A stretch of DNA of 64,000 nucleotides from Ligilactobacillus animalis KCTC 3501 = DSM 20602 (GCF_001434535.1 NZ_AYYW01000032.1:1-64000); one strand, 5' to 3'; shown: positions 36,884-45,808, counted from the stretch's first letter. Numbers and translations: made by a program. The notes: generated by a model from the letters alone, not told the origin.

Positions 36884-37240
36884 TTAGTCTTTGACCCATT
36901 CTTCGATATCAACTAATGGTGCATCAGACCATAATTTTTCTAAGTTATAAAATTGACGTGTTTCTTCTTTGAAGACATGTACGATCACATCCCCTAGATC
37001 AAGTAAGATCCAGTTGGCACCATCTTTACCTTCAACACTCTTGATATCTTCATTTGCTTCATGAACTTTTTCAACGATCGCTTCAGTTACAGCTTTAACT
37101 TGTCTTTCAGAACCTGCTTGCATGATCACAAAGTAATCAGCCAATAAACTGATATTTTGGACATCTAAAGCAACGATATCTTCCGCACGCTTGCTATCTG
37201 CAGCGCGAACAACTAATTCTAATAATTCTTGACTGTTCAT
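36884..37240 (-). CDS. rsfS: Ribosome silencing factor RsfS
   Basis: RsfS (118 residues) binds L14 on the 50S subunit and blocks subunit joining during starvation. The family pattern is complete: ALDVQNISLLADYFVIMQAGS, the EGKDGANWILLDLGDVIVHVF core and the REFYNLEKLW-like end (RQFYNLEKLW). It follows yqeK by 18 bp in the conserved nadD-yqeK-rsfS order. Confidence 0.97.
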   Translation of the reverse strand: MNSQELLELVVRAADSKRAEDIVALDVQNISLLADYFVIMQAGSERQVKAVTEAIVEKVHEANEDIKSVEGKDGANWILLDLGDVIVHVFKEETRQFYNLEKLWSDAPLVDIEEWVKD

Positions 37241-37258
37241 ATAGTCCTCCTAAATAGG

Positions 37259-37855
37259 CTACGATGCGACATATGCATTATATGTCAAGATCGCAGCGGG
37301 ATAAATTGTTTTGTTATTATTCATCAAATAGAGCAGTGTATGCTTAGTTTCAAACTCAACTGCTGCCCGTAAACTTTTAGCAGCGATCTGACGTGCCTGG
37401 TCGACCCCAGGAAAATCACGACCTGGTTCGATATAATCAGCGACATACACGATCTGATCTAGCGTTGTCATTTCTTTGGCCCCAACTGTATGGCGCCGGA
37501 TCGCATTTAAGATCTCTTCATCGGTGATCTGTAATTCTTTTTTGATGATCTCAGCCCCAACGACTCCATGCCAGATAAAATTGTTCCAATTCAATAAGTC
37601 TTTCTCTAGTCCAGCTTGAGCGATCATCGCTTTAAACTCTGCTTCGCTACGTTCTTTAGCATAATCATGGACTAAAGCTGCCACACTAGCTTTTTCAAGC
37701 TCATAATCGTTAGCTCGGGCTAATTCTAACGCAGCTTGTTCGACCCCTAAAATGTGTTTAAACCGCTTTTCACTGACCTGTTCTTTAACTTTAGCGATCA
37801 GCTCTTCACGTGAACCAGCGTAATAATGTTTTTGATATTCAACTGTTTGTGTCAT
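37259..37855 (-). CDS. yqeK: HD-domain hydrolase YqeK (diadenosine tetraphosphatase)
   Basis: This 198-residue HD-domain protein resembles YqeK, shown in other Firmicutes to split Ap4A symmetrically. Metal-binding residues occur in KRFKHILGVEQAA (His), LVHDYAKE (HD pair, about 68-75), IWHGVVGAE (His) and VYVADYIEPGR (Asp). The ATG at 37855 is chosen because GAAGG lies about 9 nt upstream. It overlaps the end of nadD by 17 bp, so the genes are coupled. Confidence 0.93.
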   Translation of the reverse strand: MTQTVEYQKHYYAGSREELIAKVKEQVSEKRFKHILGVEQAALELARANDYELEKASVAALVHDYAKERSEAEFKAMIAQAGLEKDLLNWNNFIWHGVVGAEIIKKELQITDEEILNAIRRHTVGAKEMTTLDQIVYVADYIEPGRDFPGVDQARQIAAKSLRAAVEFETKHTLLYLMNNNKTIYPAAILTYNAYVAS

Positions 37856-38480
37856 GATAAAGACCTTCTTGTCTGATATAATTTTCCACTTCACTTGTTA
37901 CCAAGTACTTGATCGAGCGCCCTTGTTGTAATCTTTCCCGGATCATCGACGAACTGATATCTATCCGTGGAACATCCACCCAGATCAAAGGGTAGTCACT
38001 TTTTTTCGCATAACCCTTGCGCTCTACACTGACAAATTGGATCATTTTGACCAATTCATCGACCTTGTACCATTTAGGCAAATACTCGACCATATCTCCC
38101 CCGATGATAAAGTAGAGGTCAGCATCGGGATATAGCTGCTTGAGCTCTTGGACCGTGTCATAGGTGTAGCTGACCCCACCACGTCTGATCTCAATATCTT
38201 CGAGTTGAAATTTAGGCTCAGAAGTAATACTCATTTCGACCATGTGCAAGCGATATTTGGCAGCGATCGCAGCTTTTTGGTCGATGTGTGGGGGCAAATT
38301 ATCTGGCATAAATAATACTTTATCTAGATCAAGTTGCTCTTGCACCTGCTTAGCTATGATCAAATGTCCTAAATGTGGTGGATTAAAAGTCCCCCCCATG
38401 ATCCCGATCCGTTCACGGCTATCAGCTTTTAATGGTTGAACTTGGACTTTAGAAGCCACCGTCGTTTCGGTCTTTAGCAT
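37839..38480 (-). CDS. nadD: Nicotinate-nucleotide adenylyltransferase
   Basis: NadD (213 residues) adenylylates nicotinate mononucleotide on the way to NAD. The nucleotidyltransferase motif GIMGGTFNPPHLGHLI (about 26-41) and the C-terminal ISSSMIRERL are intact, with LYFIIGGDM in the middle. The N-terminus is about 20 residues longer than usual. The ATG at 38480 has a good GAGG site, so the extension may be real. Confidence 0.96.
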   Translation of the reverse strand: MLKTETTVASKVQVQPLKADSRERIGIMGGTFNPPHLGHLIIAKQVQEQLDLDKVLFMPDNLPPHIDQKAAIAAKYRLHMVEMSITSEPKFQLEDIEIRRGGVSYTYDTVQELKQLYPDADLYFIIGGDMVEYLPKWYKVDELVKMIQFVSVERKGYAKKSDYPLIWVDVPRIDISSSMIRERLQQGRSIKYLVTSEVENYIRQEGLYHDTNS

Positions 38481-38494
38481 CTTACCTACACCTC

Positions 38495-38806
38495 TTAGAG
38501 TTTAGTAACTTCAAGTGAATATGAACGATTATCGCGTTTATTTGCTTGTTTGAACAATACTAAAACATGACCGATCTTTTGCACGACTTGGATATCAGTA
38601 TTGTCTTCGATAAACGCGATCACTTCTTCATCTTCGACCAATGCATTTTGTAAGATATTTACCTTAAATAATTCACGTTTTTCAATAGCATCTTCGATCT
38701 GAGCGAGCCAGTTTGCACTCAAACCTTCCTTACCCACTTGAAATAACGGACGCATTCCGTGTGCTTGAGCACGTAAATAGCGTTTTTGTTTACCCTTAAG
38801 TTTCAT
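38495..38806 (-). CDS. yhbY: YhbY-type RNA-binding protein
   Basis: This 103-residue CRS1-YhbY domain protein binds pre-50S particles. It shows KLKGKQKRYLRAQAHGM at the N-terminus, the VGKEGLSANWLAQIEDAIEKREL core and the IVQKIGHVLVLFK-type end (VVQKIGHVLVLFK). It lies 16 bp after yqeH and 15 bp before nadD, as in B. subtilis (yqeH-aroD-yqeI-nadD without aroD). Confidence 0.95.
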   Translation of the reverse strand: MKLKGKQKRYLRAQAHGMRPLFQVGKEGLSANWLAQIEDAIEKRELFKVNILQNALVEDEEVIAFIEDNTDIQVVQKIGHVLVLFKQANKRDNRSYSLEVTKL

Positions 38807-38821
38807 ATTCTAATTCCTCTC

Positions 38822-39937
38822 TTAAACCATCGCTCTTCTTAAAATAACGGCTACGCCTTCTGGAGCCCAGCCTGCAACAACGCTATTGGCTTTAACTGTG
38901 ACCCAACCTAAACCTGCGAAAACAAGATCACTTTTTTCGGTCGTCTTGAATTCAAAACGTACTAGCTTAGGAAAATCTTTCATTTCTTCAGCTGTCGGTG
39001 GAGTCAATAACGTACCTGCATGTTTAGCATAAAACTCGGTCGCTTTTTCGGTCTTAGTCCGATGGATCATTAAGTTGTTGTCAGTATAAACGATCACACC
39101 TTGCTTTCCCCCAGAGATATAGTCAAAACGAGCTAAGGCGCCAAAGAAAAGTGTCTGCCCTTCATTTAATTGGTAAACTTTCGGCTTGATCTCTTTTTGT
39201 GGCGCAGCTAAACGCAAAGCCTTAGGTGATAGATAATGCGCCATTTGATGCTTATGGATGATCCCTGGTGTATCGATCAAGAAATGACCATCACCAAATG
39301 GGATCTCGATCCGATCAAGCGTGGTTCCTGGGAAACGGGAAGTCGTGATCAAGTCTTTGACCCCTGTCGTTTGGTTGATGATCCGATTGATCAGAGTTGA
39401 TTTACCTACGTTAGTAACACCAACAACATATACATCGCGACCTTCACGATATTTGTCGATCAATTCTAACAGATCTTCGAGGTCTTTACCACGTTTTGCG
39501 CTAGTCAAAGCGACATCGACTGGACGAAGCCCCTGTTTGTTGGCCTCTTGACGCATCCAATCTTTGATCTTAGAACGCTTCAGTGAATGTGGTAAAAGAT
39601 CTTCCTTGTTACCGACTAATAAAACAGGGTTATCCCCTACAAAACGGTGTAATCCTGGAATGAGTGAACCGTTAAAATCAAAGATATCAACGACATTGAC
39701 GATCAAAGCATCAGTTTGACCGATCTGATTTAGCAGACGCAAAAAGTCATCATCAGTTAAGGAAACGTCAGCTACCTCATTGTAGTGGCGTAATCTAAAA
39801 CAGCGTTGACAATAAAGCTCGCTATTTTCTAAGCCCTTTTGGATCGCTGCTTGTGGGGTATAACCGGGTTCGGCTTTATCTTCAGATTGGATCTTAGCCC
39901 CACAACCGATACAGTATAATTCTTCATTTTCAGTCAT
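38822..39937 (-). CDS. yqeH: Ribosome biogenesis GTPase YqeH
   Basis: YqeH (371 residues) is a circularly permuted GTPase for 30S assembly. An N-terminal zinc finger is formed by CIGC and CQRC. The G motifs come in permuted order: VGNKEDLLP (G4) and TSAKRG (G5) first, then GVTNVGKSTLIN (G1), SRFPGTTLD (G2) and DTPG (G3). A C-terminal RNA-binding-type domain follows. It overlaps yqeG by 8 bp. Confidence 0.97.
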   Translation of the reverse strand: MTENEELYCIGCGAKIQSEDKAEPGYTPQAAIQKGLENSELYCQRCFRLRHYNEVADVSLTDDDFLRLLNQIGQTDALIVNVVDIFDFNGSLIPGLHRFVGDNPVLLVGNKEDLLPHSLKRSKIKDWMRQEANKQGLRPVDVALTSAKRGKDLEDLLELIDKYREGRDVYVVGVTNVGKSTLINRIINQTTGVKDLITTSRFPGTTLDRIEIPFGDGHFLIDTPGIIHKHQMAHYLSPKALRLAAPQKEIKPKVYQLNEGQTLFFGALARFDYISGGKQGVIVYTDNNLMIHRTKTEKATEFYAKHAGTLLTPPTAEEMKDFPKLVRFEFKTTEKSDLVFAGLGWVTVKANSVVAGWAPEGVAVILRRAMV

Positions 39938-40463
39938 CTAGTGTATGCCCCCATTTTGTACTCAATCTATCTTTTTTGATCAAACGTTTTTTAACGATCT
40001 TTTCAAAGAAACGATTGATCTTAGTATTCCACGCATCGGAATCCACTAGTGGCTTGACCAAAATACTACGGATCCCAGCATTATTTGCAGCCATTACATC
40101 AGTCATTAATTGATCACCAACTAAAACGACCTCATTTTTCTTTAAGCCATAGCGCTTCAAAGCAATTTGGATCCCACGGGTAAGTGGCTTCAAAGCCCGC
40201 GAAACAAAAGGTAGTTCCAAGGCCGCTAAAGCATATTCGATCCGCTTATGCTTGTTATTTGACACTACGACCACCGGGATCTTAGCATCTTCCATCTTGT
40301 GTAACCACGCATGCAATTGAGGCGTGCCATCGGGATTATCCCAAGCGATCAAAGTGTTATCAAGGTCAGTCAAAACAACTTTGATCCCTTTTTCTCTTAA
40401 CTCAGTCGGTGAAAGATCATAAATCGACTCGACCATCCATGTTGGTTCAAATTTATTGAGCAA
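39930..40463 (-). CDS. yqeG: YqeG family HAD IIIA phosphatase
   Basis: This 177-residue HAD-family protein has the nucleophile motif VVLTDLDNTLIAWDN (about 29-43), VVSNN (motif II) and KPLTRGIQIAL with VGDQLMTDVMAANNAG (motifs III/IV). The YqeG family includes mitochondrial PGP phosphatases, so phosphatidylglycerophosphate has been suggested as substrate, but this is not proved for Firmicutes. It heads the yqeG-yqeH-yhbY-nadD-yqeK-rsfS-yqeM-tmcAL run. Confidence 0.94.
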   Translation of the reverse strand: MLNKFEPTWMVESIYDLSPTELREKGIKVVLTDLDNTLIAWDNPDGTPQLHAWLHKMEDAKIPVVVVSNNKHKRIEYALAALELPFVSRALKPLTRGIQIALKRYGLKKNEVVLVGDQLMTDVMAANNAGIRSILVKPLVDSDAWNTKINRFFEKIVKKRLIKKDRLSTKWGHTLDD

Positions 40464-40550
40464 AGTATATCTCCTTCAAAATATAGTCTCTAACTACTAT
40501 TATATGCTAGCAAAACTACTTTTAGCAAAATTTTAATGTGACAGCTAAAG

Positions 40551-40583
40551 AAAAAAGCCGAGACAACAGTAGTCTCAGCCTTT
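40551..40583 (-). terminator. Terminator after rplT
   Basis: AAGCCGAGAC and GTCTCAGCCTT pair with one mismatch around a short loop; TTTTTTC follows on the minus strand. Confidence 0.9.
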
Positions 40584-40602
40584 TAACTAAATGAGTGACA
40601 AA

Positions 40603-40962
40603 TTATTTTGCCAAAGCTTTCTTAGCTTCATCAACAAGCGCTGTGAAAGCAGCTGCATCGCTGATTGCAAGATCAGCTAACATTTTACGGTTAACATCAA
40701 TGTTAGCTAATTTCAAACCGTGCATCAACTTGCTGTAGCTGATATCGTTCATACGAGCTGCTGCGTTGATACGAGCAATCCATAATTTACGGAAGTTTGA
40801 TTTTGTCTTACGACGATCGCGGAATGCGTATTGGTAAGACTTCATAACTTGTTGCTTAGCTACTTTAAATTGGATATGCTTTGAACCGCGGTATCCTTTA
40901 GCTAATTTGATCATTTTTTTACGGCGTTGACGCGTAACTGTTCCACCTTTAACACGTGGCAT
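40603..40962 (-). CDS. rplT: 50S ribosomal protein L20
   Basis: L20 (119 residues) reads [24 protein letters not shown], then the long basic helix and the [21 protein letters not shown] core typical of the family. It binds 23S rRNA early in assembly and in Firmicutes also represses its own operon through a leader RNA. Last gene of infC-rpmI-rplT. AGGAGG precedes the ATG. Confidence 0.98.
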   Translation of the reverse strand: MPRVKGGTVTRQRRKKMIKLAKGYRGSKHIQFKVAKQQVMKSYQYAFRDRRKTKSNFRKLWIARINAAARMNDISYSKLMHGLKLANIDVNRKMLADLAISDAAAFTALVDEAKKALAK

Positions 40963-41108
40963 GGTTAATTCCTCCTTAAACTTAGCCCGACGTTATGCGG
41001 GACTCACAAAACTGATCTGTGCACTGAAAAAACGATCCAACAATCGCTTCTGCAAAGCACAATAATGATGCAATCTTACATTGCAACCGAGTAATAGAAT
41101 CTCAATAA

Positions 41109-41309
41109 TTATTTCATTTGAGAAAGCATTTGCTTGATACGCTTCATATCTGAAGCAGATACCATTGCTGGCTTACGCAATTGACGGCGTTGTTTCTTTG
41201 TCTTGCCGTGGAAACGGTGAGATGTGAAAGCGTGAGCACGCTTCAAACCACCATTTCCTGTACGCTTAAAGCGTTTTGCTGATGCGCGGTGTGTTTTTTG
41301 TTTTGGCAT
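41109..41309 (-). CDS. rpmI: 50S ribosomal protein L35
   Basis: L35 (66 residues) begins [20 protein letters not shown] and continues with the typical basic [22 protein letters not shown] segment. It is the middle gene of the infC-rpmI-rplT operon; a 146-bp gap to rplT holds no clear signal. AGGAGG lies close to the ATG. Confidence 0.98.
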   Translation of the reverse strand: MPKQKTHRASAKRFKRTGNGGLKRAHAFTSHRFHGKTKKQRRQLRKPAMVSASDMKRIKQMLSQMK

Positions 41310-41341
41310 AATACTGTACTCCTCCTAAATAAACTATCAGC

Positions 41342-41857
41342 CTATTTTTCGGCTTTAGGCGCAAGCATTAAGAACATGCTGCGTCCATCCATTTTTGCTT
41401 TAGATTCGACTGTTGCAACATCATCTGTTTCCGCAGCAAATCTATCAAGAACTTCGCGTCCGATCTCTTTATGTGTGATCGCACGACCCTTAAAGCGAAT
41501 AGATACCTTAACTTTATCACCTTTTGTCAAGAATTTACGTGCATTCTTAACTTTAGTATTAAAATCGTTAGTATCGATCGTTGGGCTTAAACGAACTTCT
41601 TTAACGTTGATCACTTTTTGCTTTTTACGAGCTTCACGCTGTTTCTTCTGCAACTCAAAACGATACTTCCCATAATCCATGATCTTGGCAACAGGTGGTT
41701 TTGCTTTAGGTGCTACCAAAACAAGGTCTAAGTTAGCTTGCTCTGCCAACTTCAAAGCTTCTTGCTTAGATTTGACCCCCAACTGGGAACCATCATCAGC
41801 AATCAAGCGTAACTCACGTGCGCGAATGCCTTCGTTTACCATCTTATCAACTGCTAT
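41342..41857 (-). CDS. infC: Translation initiation factor IF-3 with a probable ATA start
   Basis: IF-3 (171 residues from the chosen start) prevents subunit joining and checks start codons. Both domains are present: N-terminal [20 protein letters not shown] and [19 protein letters not shown], then a C-terminal half with [12 protein letters not shown] and [12 protein letters not shown]. The first ATG (41842) lies 21 nt from the strong GGAGGTGA, too far. ATA at 41857 lies 6 nt from it and extends the frame as (Ile/Met)-AVDK-MVNEG. Rare AUU/AUC/AUA starts are a known way for IF-3 to limit its own synthesis. Confidence 0.9.
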   Translation of the reverse strand: MAVDKMVNEGIRARELRLIADDGSQLGVKSKQEALKLAEQANLDLVLVAPKAKPPVAKIMDYGKYRFELQKKQREARKKQKVINVKEVRLSPTIDTNDFNTKVKNARKFLTKGDKVKVSIRFKGRAITHKEIGREVLDRFAAETDDVATVESKAKMDGRSMFLMLAPKAEK

Positions 41858-41875
41858 GGCGTTTCACCTCCAAAA

Positions 41876-42029
41876 AAATTCAGAGAAAATGCAGAAAAAA
41901 TGCGGGTATCTCGTAAAATTTACAAGACACCCGCACAGATCCGTTTTTATCGGAATTACATTTCATAATTCTGCCCCGGGACTGTTTGTCCCCTAGGCGA
42001 GAAGCGGGAGCCTCTGCTTTTTTCTCAAC
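41876..42029 (-). ncRNA. infC-rpmI-rplT leader (L20-type) with terminator hairpin
   Basis: About 170 nt separate the promoter from infC. On the minus strand TGCGGGTGTCTTGTAA and a complementary arm ending ATACCCGCA (41901-41935) form a hairpin followed by TTTTTT, an attenuator placed before the gene. Further upstream lies AGAGGCTCCCGCTTCTCGCC and a GGGGAC/GTCCC stem. The position matches L20 leaders of Firmicutes, where L20 binding promotes termination. The L20-binding pseudoknot itself was not modelled. Confidence 0.75.
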
Positions 42030-42035
42030 TGTTAT

Positions 42036-42064
42036 AGAATAACATAACTTTCAGCTCGAAACAA
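42036..42064 (-). promoter_or_regulatory. Promoter of the infC operon
   Basis: TTGTTT (-35, 42059-42064) and TATTCT (-10, 42036-42041) on the minus strand are 17 nt apart, upstream of the leader. Confidence 0.65.
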
Positions 42065-42094
42065 CTAATTTTTTCAAAAAAGTTGATCTTTAGC

Positions 42095-42768
42095 TTACGT
42101 AAGATATTTACTGCCCTCACGAATACTAAGAGCAGGCAATTCATTGCGGTATGTTGCAATAAATCCAGCCACCCACTTAGGATCTGTCTTTGAATAGTCA
42201 CGCAAGGCCCACCCGATCGCTTTATTGATAAAAAATTCATCACTACCAAGATTATTTATAATGATCTTAGCTAAGAGTTCTGTATCAGTTTGCTTTTTTA
42301 ATAGCAATTGAAATTCGAGCGCGACCCTTTTGACCCACAAATTACTATCTTCACTCCAAGTAAGCATTATCGGCGTCATTTCACTTGGATAGCGCAAATA
42401 CAAGTCCGTGAATACTTTGACTAAAGTATCAACAGTTTCCCACCACGATTTAGTTATGACCAATTTTTTCAATTTAGGTAGATCTGCTAAGGTCGTAAAC
42501 TTCTTCATTTTCACTAAATAATCACAAGCGATATATTGATATTCTCTTTGAGGCTTTTGCCAACACAGCTCAACAAACTCCCAATCTATCTTAGCTGTTT
42601 TTCTGGCATTTTTAAAAGCTTCACGGCAAAGCTGCCGGCGCTTAGGTGTTTTTTACCTAAAAATTCAAATTGATCACGCATATACGCTGACATACCTTTA
42701 GCTTGCTCAACATCACCTTCTAGGCTCAGCGTATCTATCAAAGTAAATAAATCATCTCTTGTTTCCAT
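42095..42768 (-). pseudogene. AlkD-type DNA alkylation repair gene, frameshifted
   Basis: The N-terminal piece (from 42768; AYMRDQFEFLG) and the C-terminal piece (down to 42095; TLADLPKLKKLVITKSWWET, WALRDYSKTDPKWV) are two parts of one AlkD-like HEAT-repeat glycosylase of about 225 residues. They are in different frames. Adding one base in the six-A tract (six T on the plus strand, 42649-42654) restores GKKTPKRRQLCREAF and reads on through DWEFVELCWQKPQREYQY into the C-terminal part. A single homopolymer indel therefore explains the break. It may be a real pseudogene, a phase-variable site or a sequencing error. Confidence 0.85.
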
Positions 42769-42822
42769 CTAATCTTTTCGTCACTTCCGATCATTTCACG
42801 ATTTCATCAAGTACCTAGGTCA

Positions 42823-43416
42823 CTATTCCTTGATAAATAGCTTAAAAACATCTGAGTTATTAGAAAAGTTCTTCATCTCTGTTTCTGTTATGATCCTACG
42901 TTTACGCTCCTTTTCTATTATATTAGAAACATCAATCACATCAAAAACAAGTCCTTCTTCAACAATTAATAGGAGATTTTTTCTAAACTCTAATGGTGAA
43001 TCGAAAATACCATTAACACGATATTCTTTAATGAAATCATCAGCAATTAATAACTTGCCCGTATATTCAACTGGTATATTTAAGTCTAAATAGTAATTGT
43101 CTCCTCCCAAAAAGATACTGCCAAATTCACTATAATAATCGCCAAAGTTAGCAACCTGTTCTTTTATAGTTATTTTACGTGGTAAGACATTATTTATCGG
43201 TAAAGACTGACTAGTTCTTATTGCAAGATCTTTAAGTAATAATTCATCATCTACAACCGCAAATCTGGCTAATCTCCCAGAATAATTCGCAGTACTACAT
43301 CCATTGATCGTTATCCCCAAAGAAGCTACATCAAAAAAATTCTTCTCATCCAAAATACTAACCAATCTATATTCATGTTCTGCATAAATTAGAGTATCAG
43401 GCAACTGATGCGTCAT
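42823..43416 (-). CDS. AT-rich orphan protein of unknown function
   Basis: This 197-residue protein has no family I recognise. It has no signal peptide or membrane helix and looks mixed alpha/beta, with several hydrophobic strands (TLIYAEHEYRLVSIL, GKLLIADDFI, LLLIVEEGLVFDVIDVS) and a charged end (EKERKRRIITETEMKNF). AAGGAGATG lies just before the ATG. Codon choice is more AT-rich than in the surrounding genes and GATC is rare, suggesting acquisition. It sits alone beside the broken alkD gene. A role as an immunity or accessory protein is possible but unsupported. Confidence 0.7.
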   Translation of the reverse strand: MTHQLPDTLIYAEHEYRLVSILDEKNFFDVASLGITINGCSTANYSGRLARFAVVDDELLLKDLAIRTSQSLPINNVLPRKITIKEQVANFGDYYSEFGSIFLGGDNYYLDLNIPVEYTGKLLIADDFIKEYRVNGIFDSPLEFRKNLLLIVEEGLVFDVIDVSNIIEKERKRRIITETEMKNFSNNSDVFKLFIKE

Positions 43417-43504
43417 AAAAGCATCTCCTTATCACAACGTTACAAGATTATACGTCTCTCTCCACCTTAGCTTCATTCTAACAATTCCATAATTCCATTT
43501 CCAT

Positions 43505-43539
43505 AAAAAAACTGACCATAACACCTTGTCATGATCAGT
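43505..43539 (-). terminator. Terminator after the EamA transporter gene
   Basis: ACTGACCAT and ATGATCAGT pair with one mismatch; a T-run follows on the minus strand. Confidence 0.75.
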
Positions 43540-43552
43540 CATAAAATCATAT

Positions 43553-44488
43553 TTAAAAATCTTCTTCGCGGTAACCGACTTGTTCCATATTCTTGCGGCC
43601 ACGCTGTAAAATATAGATCGCTACGATAACCAATACGATTCCGACTACTTCGATCCAATTCATACCAAGACCTAAGAAGATCACACTCAAGACCGCTGTC
43701 GTAGCTGGTTGTAAGGCATCCATGATACTAATAACATCGGATGGCGCAAAACGTGAGCTGTATAGCAATAAACCAAATGGGATGATTGTTCCCAACAAGA
43801 TGACCGTTGAGATCGAAAGAACTAACCCACCTGTGATTACTGGCGGATCGACCCACACAGGACGATATGCGTTAAACAATACCCCTGCGATAAATGTCCC
43901 CCAACCTAAGATCACGATCGGTGGATGGTCTTTTGCGATCGGCTTTGGTAAAACAACATAAAATGCAGCCGTAATACCAGAACCGATCCCCCAAAGTAAT
44001 GAATCCATCGGGATCGACATTTGCGTGAAATCACCTTTTGTAATTGCTAAAATGACCCCAACTAGGGCAACAACAAAGGCAATCATATCAGTCGATAATG
44101 GGCGTTGCTTTTTGATAAAGATCCCACCTAAAACAATGAACAATGGGCTTAGATATTGCAAGATCGTAGTTGCTGAAGCGTTACCTTTTTGAATCGAAAT
44201 ATAAAAGGTCAACAGGTTAGCCATCAAACCAAAAATTGCATAAGCTAATAAATATCCAAATGTTCTCCATGATGAAAAGACACCAAAGGTCTTCTTACCA
44301 TACATAAATAAACTAATGATCAACAAAATCACGCCTGCACCCATAGTTCTGATCGATAGATACCAATCAGCTGGGAGGTTTTGATTTTGTGAAATAAATT
44401 GAACCGTTGTACCAGAGATCCCCCAAACAGCCGAAGCAACAGCTGACCAAAAGATCCCTTTCATAACGTTATTAGACGTTGCTTTCAT
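43553..44488 (-). CDS. EamA/DMT family transporter
   Basis: This 311-residue protein has ten predicted helices in two EamA halves (about residues 8-140 and 155-290), the drug/metabolite transporter fold. The first helix region AVASAVWGISGTTVQFI and the duplicated segment in the second half (LLYSSRFAPSDVISIMDALQPATTAVLSV, here abbreviated) are typical. Substrates vary from amino acids to other metabolites and cannot be told here. It is monocistronic with its own terminator. Confidence 0.9.
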   Translation of the reverse strand: MKATSNNVMKGIFWSAVASAVWGISGTTVQFISQNQNLPADWYLSIRTMGAGVILLIISLFMYGKKTFGVFSSWRTFGYLLAYAIFGLMANLLTFYISIQKGNASATTILQYLSPLFIVLGGIFIKKQRPLSTDMIAFVVALVGVILAITKGDFTQMSIPMDSLLWGIGSGITAAFYVVLPKPIAKDHPPIVILGWGTFIAGVLFNAYRPVWVDPPVITGGLVLSISTVILLGTIIPFGLLLYSSRFAPSDVISIMDALQPATTAVLSVIFLGLGMNWIEVVGIVLVIVAIYILQRGRKNMEQVGYREEDF

Positions 44489-44569
44489 TTTATTCCCTCC
44501 AAATATCTTATTATATTCGGAAAGAACTAATTTGACAATATATCATGTTAGAAAAAGTTACAAAGAAGA

Positions 44570-45538
44570 TCATTTTGTATGTGTATCATCTGTCATCTGC
44601 TTTACCATTTTTGTCAATGGACGTAAAGCATCTAAGCGTGCGATCTGATCTTGAGGGAGTTTTTCAAACCCTAATTTTGCACCTAAAATTTGCCCTGTTA
44701 CTGCACCAGTCGAATCAGAATCACCGTCATGAATAACAGCTACTTGCAAGGCTTTAGTAAGATCATCTTGATACTTTAGAGCACAATATATCGCAATAGC
44801 CAGCGTCTCTTCTGCGATCCAACCTTCACCGAGTTGACTGATCGCTTGTAGATCATCCTCAGCACTTGTACTCAACCAGACAGCCTCTTGTATCAACTCA
44901 TCAAATGCTACAAGTTCGTTGTAGTTGAAGCTAGACTTTAGCTCTTGTCTCATTAAAGTAATGCTCTTTGCAATATCTTGCCCTGCAAGTATATGTTTTA
45001 AGATCCCAACTAATGCAGCCAAAGCTAAAATACTCATTGGATGACCATGAGTTAAGGCCGAATTTCTAGCTGCCAGTAAATAAATATCTTCATTTCTGCT
45101 AGCAAAAGTCAGTGGAGCGACCCGCATCACTGCACCACACCCCTTACTCTGATTTATCGGTTCATTTAAAGTTCCTGGAATACCACGCATCAAAGCCGAT
45201 AAACATGTTCTTCCTGGTTCACGGCTAGCATACATTTCGGGATATTCCATCAGCCACGAGATTGGACGATGGCTCAATTCAGTTTGATCGTGTTTAAATT
45301 GAGTCTCCAACCAATCTTGGTAACAAGCCCAAGTATTATCAGCTAGATCACCGTTTAACAATAATGCATTAGCCGTAAAAAGCGTCATCTGTGTATCATC
45401 TGAGATCAATAGTGGTCCAGAGATCTTAGTAAAATCATGTTTAGGATCGATTTGATCGACCTTATCAAACTCGATCGGATACCCCAGTGCGTCACCTAAA
45501 GCACCGCCAAATAAACAACCTGCAATTTTATCCACCAT
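44570..45538 (-). CDS. ADP-ribosylglycohydrolase family protein
   Basis: This 322-residue helical protein has the DraG/ARH family metal sites: GALGDALGYPIEF (about 11-23), ISDDTQMTLFTANAL (about 45-59) and HDGDSDSTGAVTGQILGA (about 270-287). Such enzymes remove ADP-ribose from proteins, nucleic acids or small molecules. No ADP-ribosyltransferase or macrodomain gene lies nearby, so the substrate is open. AGGTAGG precedes the ATG. A short coding-like remnant lies immediately upstream (45554-45661). Confidence 0.92.
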   Translation of the reverse strand: MVDKIAGCLFGGALGDALGYPIEFDKVDQIDPKHDFTKISGPLLISDDTQMTLFTANALLLNGDLADNTWACYQDWLETQFKHDQTELSHRPISWLMEYPEMYASREPGRTCLSALMRGIPGTLNEPINQSKGCGAVMRVAPLTFASRNEDIYLLAARNSALTHGHPMSILALAALVGILKHILAGQDIAKSITLMRQELKSSFNYNELVAFDELIQEAVWLSTSAEDDLQAISQLGEGWIAEETLAIAIYCALKYQDDLTKALQVAVIHDGDSDSTGAVTGQILGAKLGFEKLPQDQIARLDALRPLTKMVKQMTDDTHTK

Positions 45539-45553
45539 TTCTGTTCCTACCTT

Positions 45554-45661
45554 TCATTGATCATGTCTGCGATCGATCTGTCGTTTATATTCAACAGTTG
45601 CGTCATGTTCTCTATCTGCTAAATATCTGGTATAGTCAGTCGCAGCCTGCTCAACTTCGAC
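45554..45661 (-). pseudogene. Possible gene-tail remnant
   Basis: This 35-codon open stretch on the minus strand reads like a helical C-terminus (EQAATDYTRYLADREHD, YKRQIDRRHDQ) and ends just before the ribosome site of the ADP-ribosylglycohydrolase gene. It has no start codon of its own and a stop directly upstream. It may be the tail of a deleted gene. The rest of the 45540-45847 gap holds only a terminator. Confidence 0.3.
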
Positions 45662-45808
45662 CTATAAAGCCCTTACATAAATAAAAATCTAAATGACTAA
45701 GATACAAGATGAATACTAGCATCTTTTCTAATTATTTTCAATCCACTTTTTAATTTAAGTAATAAAAACATCTCTGTCATATAAGTAGCCTTTATCCAAA
45801 AAAGATAC

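Noticed and set aside
40963-41108. Possible regulatory RNA between rpmI and rplT
   Set aside because: Only short imperfect repeats are visible; no terminator or conserved element could be supported.
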